From positions 1 through 39,341 of IMG/VR virus record IMGVR_UViG_3300042896_000391: a DNA stretch of 39,341 nt; one strand, given 5' to 3'. The position numbers were made by a program, and so were the translations under genes. Within the stretch, counting starts at the first letter, position 1; every line of letters begins with the position of its first letter. This stretch comes from a virus. This document shows positions 37,231-39,341 of this stretch, one piece after another. Below the pieces are notes generated by a model. The model saw nothing but the letters and a program-made list of their open reading frames with translations. It did not search any database and was not told where the DNA came from.

Positions 37231-37255
37231 AACCCGCTCAAGCAGCGGGTTTTTT
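37231..37255 (+). terminator. Rho-independent terminator after the fibre cassette
   Basis: AACCCGCT (37231-37238) and AGCGGGTT (37244-37251) form an eight-pair stem with a five-base loop, followed by TTTT. It separates the fibre cassette from the protease and capsid genes, so those need readthrough or their own promoter. The 115 bases after it, AT-rich, hold no convincing consensus promoter. Confidence 0.88.
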
Positions 37256-37370
37256 ACGCTTAAAAACTACCTTAAAAATAGCTTTTCTACCAAAATATTC
37301 ACTCAAATTCATCATTTCTGATAACATTGCCTGCATTAAAGCTACCTTAACGGGCGCATTCAAGGCTAAC

Positions 37371-38633
37371 ATGAAAAAAATCTTCGCTGAAATCTGCAAG
37401 GTCGATGAGGAAAAACGCATGGTGTACGGCTATGCCAGCACCGAAGCCATGGATGTGCAGGGCGAGGTTGTCACCAAAGCCGCCATGACCGAGGCGCTGG
37501 ATGAATACATGAAGTTTGCCAACATCCGTGAGATGCATCAGCCGTCCGCCGTGGGCGTGGCCAAGTCTGCAGAAATGGACGACAAGGGATGCTTCATCAG
37601 CGTGCACGTGGTCGATGACAGCGCTTGGGCCAAGGTCAAGGCGGGCGTTTACAAAGGCTTCTCCATTGGCGGTAAAGCCATCAGCAAAGTGGACGGCATC
37701 ATCAAGTCGCTTCGCCTGTCCGAGATTTCACTGGTAGACCGCCCAGCCAACCCTGAAGCGCTTATCACCGTGTGGAAGGCTGACGGCATCGATCAATCTC
37801 CTGAGCAAGCCGTCAACGAACTGGCCGCAATGCTGGACAAAGGCGAGATCAGCCCCGCTCGTTTGATTGAGTTGGCCAAGGCTGACATGGCTGTAAGTGA
37901 AACACCAGGCGCTGAGCCTGTTGCTGAACCAGTGATTGAGCCAGCCGCCGAAACCGCCAAAGCCGACGAGCCTGCGGACCTGCAAAAAGGCATGTACACC
38001 GTGTCCTGGTTGGCCGACTTGCTCAATTCTTTGAACAGCATCCGCAATGAAGTCAAGTGGGAAGCCGAAAGCGAAGGCGACAACAGCCCGCTACCAGCCA
38101 TGCTCAAAGACGCAGTGGAACTGTTGGCCGGAATCCTGACGGACATGGTTGCAGAAGAAACCCGCGAATTGACCGAAGAGCAGAAGGCAGACCACCTGAT
38201 TGACATTGCCAAGGCAGGCAAGACCATCAGCACGGCCAACATGACCAAGTTGCAGGCCATGCACGACCATTGCACAACCATGGGCGCCAAGTGCGCCACT
38301 GACGATGCAGCCAAGGCCGATGCAGAAACCACGCTGGCCAAAGCCGAAGTGGACAAGACCGACGCCATTGCCAAGGTTGCCGCACTGGAAACCGACATGG
38401 CCAAGCTGTCCAGCGATAACGCGCTACTTAAAGCCGAAGTCGAAAAATTAAAAGCCATGCCCGCACCGGGTAAGGCACTGCTCAAAGCCATCACGGTCAG
38501 CAAGGCCGATGACGCAGGCTTTGAAGCCAGCATGAGCAAGGTTGCGCCCGTGGTTGACGCCAAGGGTGATGTGAATGACGCGGCCTCGCTCATCAAGATG
38601 ATTCATTCAAACGGCGGCGTCATCCTTCGATAA
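37371..38633 (+). CDS. Prohead protease fused to a scaffold (XkdF/S78-like)
   Basis: This 420-residue protein has an N-terminal protease of about 150 residues with His56 in REMHQPSAVGVA, a pattern DDSAWAKVKAGVYKGFSIGG with Ser98, and LSEISLVDRPANPEA, as in XkdF-type prohead proteases. The C-terminal two-thirds are helical, acidic and Ala/Lys-rich, with a coiled coil (ALETDMAKLSSDNALLKAEV), fitting an internal scaffold. The protease would cleave scaffold and capsid N-termini during maturation. AAGG lies five bases before the ATG. The capsid gene follows. Confidence 0.9.
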   Translation: MKKIFAEICKVDEEKRMVYGYASTEAMDVQGEVVTKAAMTEALDEYMKFANIREMHQPSAVGVAKSAEMDDKGCFISVHVVDDSAWAKVKAGVYKGFSIGGKAISKVDGIIKSLRLSEISLVDRPANPEALITVWKADGIDQSPEQAVNELAAMLDKGEISPARLIELAKADMAVSETPGAEPVAEPVIEPAAETAKADEPADLQKGMYTVSWLADLLNSLNSIRNEVKWEAESEGDNSPLPAMLKDAVELLAGILTDMVAEETRELTEEQKADHLIDIAKAGKTISTANMTKLQAMHDHCTTMGAKCATDDAAKADAETTLAKAEVDKTDAIAKVAALETDMAKLSSDNALLKAEVEKLKAMPAPGKALLKAITVSKADDAGFEASMSKVAPVVDAKGDVNDAASLIKMIHSNGGVILR

Positions 38634-38677
38634 CGCCATTTCATCAACTACTTTTTTTCACTTGCACGTCAGTCTCT

Positions 38678-38692
38678 AAGGAGGACGCAATC
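38678..38692 (+). promoter_or_regulatory. Strong Shine-Dalgarno of the major capsid gene
   Basis: TAAGGAGGA nine to ten bases before the ATG at 38693 is the closest match to the full anti-SD complement in the window, consistent with the most abundant virion protein. Confidence 0.85.
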
Positions 38693-39341
38693 ATGGGTTC
38701 TAACACTACCGCCGAAACGCTGGAGCTGCTTAAAGTCGCTCAAGCCAAGCCCGACGACCTTATCAAATCGTTTGTTCAACCAGGCTCCGCAACGACCGGC
38801 CTGCAAGCGTACAACCTGGAAGCTCCTTCCAAAAAGCTGTACCCCATCTTGACGCCTTTGCGTAACTCCATCCCACGCGTGGGTGGTGGTTTTGCGACGC
38901 AAGCAAACTGGAAATCCATTACCAACATCAACGTGGCCAACGTCCGCGCTGGCGTGAGTGAAGGCCAGCGTGGCGGCGTTATCAACTACGCCATGAGCGA
39001 GAACTTTGCCGCTTTCCGTGGCTTCGGTCTGGAAAACAACGTCACGTTTGAAGCTAACTACGCCTCCAAAAACTTTGAAGACGTGAAAGCACTTGCTGTT
39101 CAGCAAACTCTTGAAGCCACTATGGTTCAGGAAGAGCGCTTGATTCTGGGTGGCAACACTTCCGTGGCCATGGGTACAACCCCTACGCCAACTGTGACTG
39201 CATCCACCACTGGCGGCACGTTGGCCGCTGCCACTTACTCGCTGATTTGCGTCGGCTTGGGCATTCAGGCTTACCTCGATGTGGTGGGCGTGAACAACGG
39301 CTCTACCGGCCAATACTTCAACGCTGCTACGGCAACTGTTC
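38693..39341 (+). CDS. Major capsid protein, N-terminal part (continues at position 1)
   Basis: The ATG at 38693 opens a frame that runs off the window end with no stop. Setting 39215 equal to position 1 gives a continuous 502-residue protein. The N-terminal part (MGSNTTAETLELLKVAQAKP) is a helical arm. It is followed by PSKKLYPILTPLRNSIPRVG, VSEGQRGGVINYAMSENFAA and VQQTLEATMVQEERLILGGN, matching the E-loop and spine-helix order of HK97-like capsids. The segment after GGN starts a Thr-rich inserted domain. It lies 59 bases after the protease gene. Confidence 0.88.
   Translation, partial: MGSNTTAETLELLKVAQAKPDDLIKSFVQPGSATTGLQAYNLEAPSKKLYPILTPLRNSIPRVGGGFATQANWKSITNINVANVRAGVSEGQRGGVINYAMSENFAAFRGFGLENNVTFEANYASKNFEDVKALAVQQTLEATMVQEERLILGGNTSVAMGTTPTPTVTASTTGGTLAAATYSLICVGLGIQAYLDVVGVNNGSTGQYFNAATATV
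39215..39341. repeat. Terminal direct repeat, right copy (circular assembly overlap)
   Basis: Identical to 1-127, base for base. It should be removed once when counting genome length or genes. It falls in the inserted domain of the capsid gene, so the breakpoint has no biological meaning as a packaging end. Confidence 0.95.

Noticed and set aside
37793-38596. Minus-strand ORF of 267 codons opposite the protease/scaffold
   Set aside because: Ser/Ala/Met-rich antisense shadow produced by the Ala/Lys/Glu-rich scaffold; no ribosome site or motif.

Overview
The window is the complete genome of a temperate, lambda-like tailed phage (siphovirus), assembled as a circle. The first 127 bases (1-127) are repeated exactly as the last 127 (39215-39341), so the unique genome is 39,214 bp and the ends are an arbitrary cut inside the major capsid gene (5' part 38693-39341, 3' part 1-987, in frame across the join). 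A SAR-type GH24 endolysin with Rz/Rz1 spanins shows a Gram-negative host. The GC-rich coding style, the NinB/NinG, ERF and P-like replication genes and a tRNA-Phe-like attachment core suggest a betaproteobacterium, perhaps Comamonadaceae. The host assignment is inference.

Layout. (1) Late rightward unit: a candidate late promoter (28410-28438), small and large terminase, a portal-MuF fusion, two small coupled ORFs, two large fibre or receptor-binding genes placed inside the head module, a terminator, an XkdF-type protease/scaffold, and the major capsid protein. Across the join it continues with connector, gp10-like, terminator, tube, G/GT chaperones with a -1 frameshift, an 834-aa tape measure, three Ig-domain genes, tail-tip genes, a fibre, then holin, endolysin and Rz/Rz1. 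(2) Integrase, attP and excisionase at 13411-14762. (3) A leftward early operon from PL (19446-19474): small genes, a hexapeptide beta-helix protein encoded by eleven 18-bp repeats, an ERF annealing protein, an SSB-like protein, a MazG-like pyrophosphohydrolase, then xis and int. (4) An immunity region: LexA-like repressor, Cro/YdaS-like gene, and four aligned 16-bp operators at PL and PR. (5) A rightward early operon: an O-like initiator carrying iterons, a P-like loader, a cytosine methyltransferase with a second gene fully overprinted on it, NinG, a DPPY methyltransferase, a dNTP diphosphohydrolase-like protein, NinB and small genes. (6) A second divergent pair of HTH regulators, then a strong terminator before the late promoter.

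How it works together: the repressor probably holds PL and PR shut. RecA-stimulated self-cleavage would release them. PL then supplies recombination and excision, and PR supplies replication, DNA modification and the second regulatory node, after which the late operon is read as one unit through structure and lysis.

The most unusual feature is at 23529-24429. Two ORFs of exactly 897 nt (298 codons plus stop each), offset by 4 nt and apparently sharing one ribosome binding site, encode a C5-cytosine methyltransferase with all main motifs and, one frame over, a protein with its own repeated LPTPTA-type motifs and a conserved-looking LNPQFVEWLMGFP segment. Other points of interest are the four-operator immunity region, the iteron origin inside the initiator gene, the portal-MuF fusion, the AT-rich BspA-like receptor gene inside the head module, and the tandem-repeat beta-helix gene.
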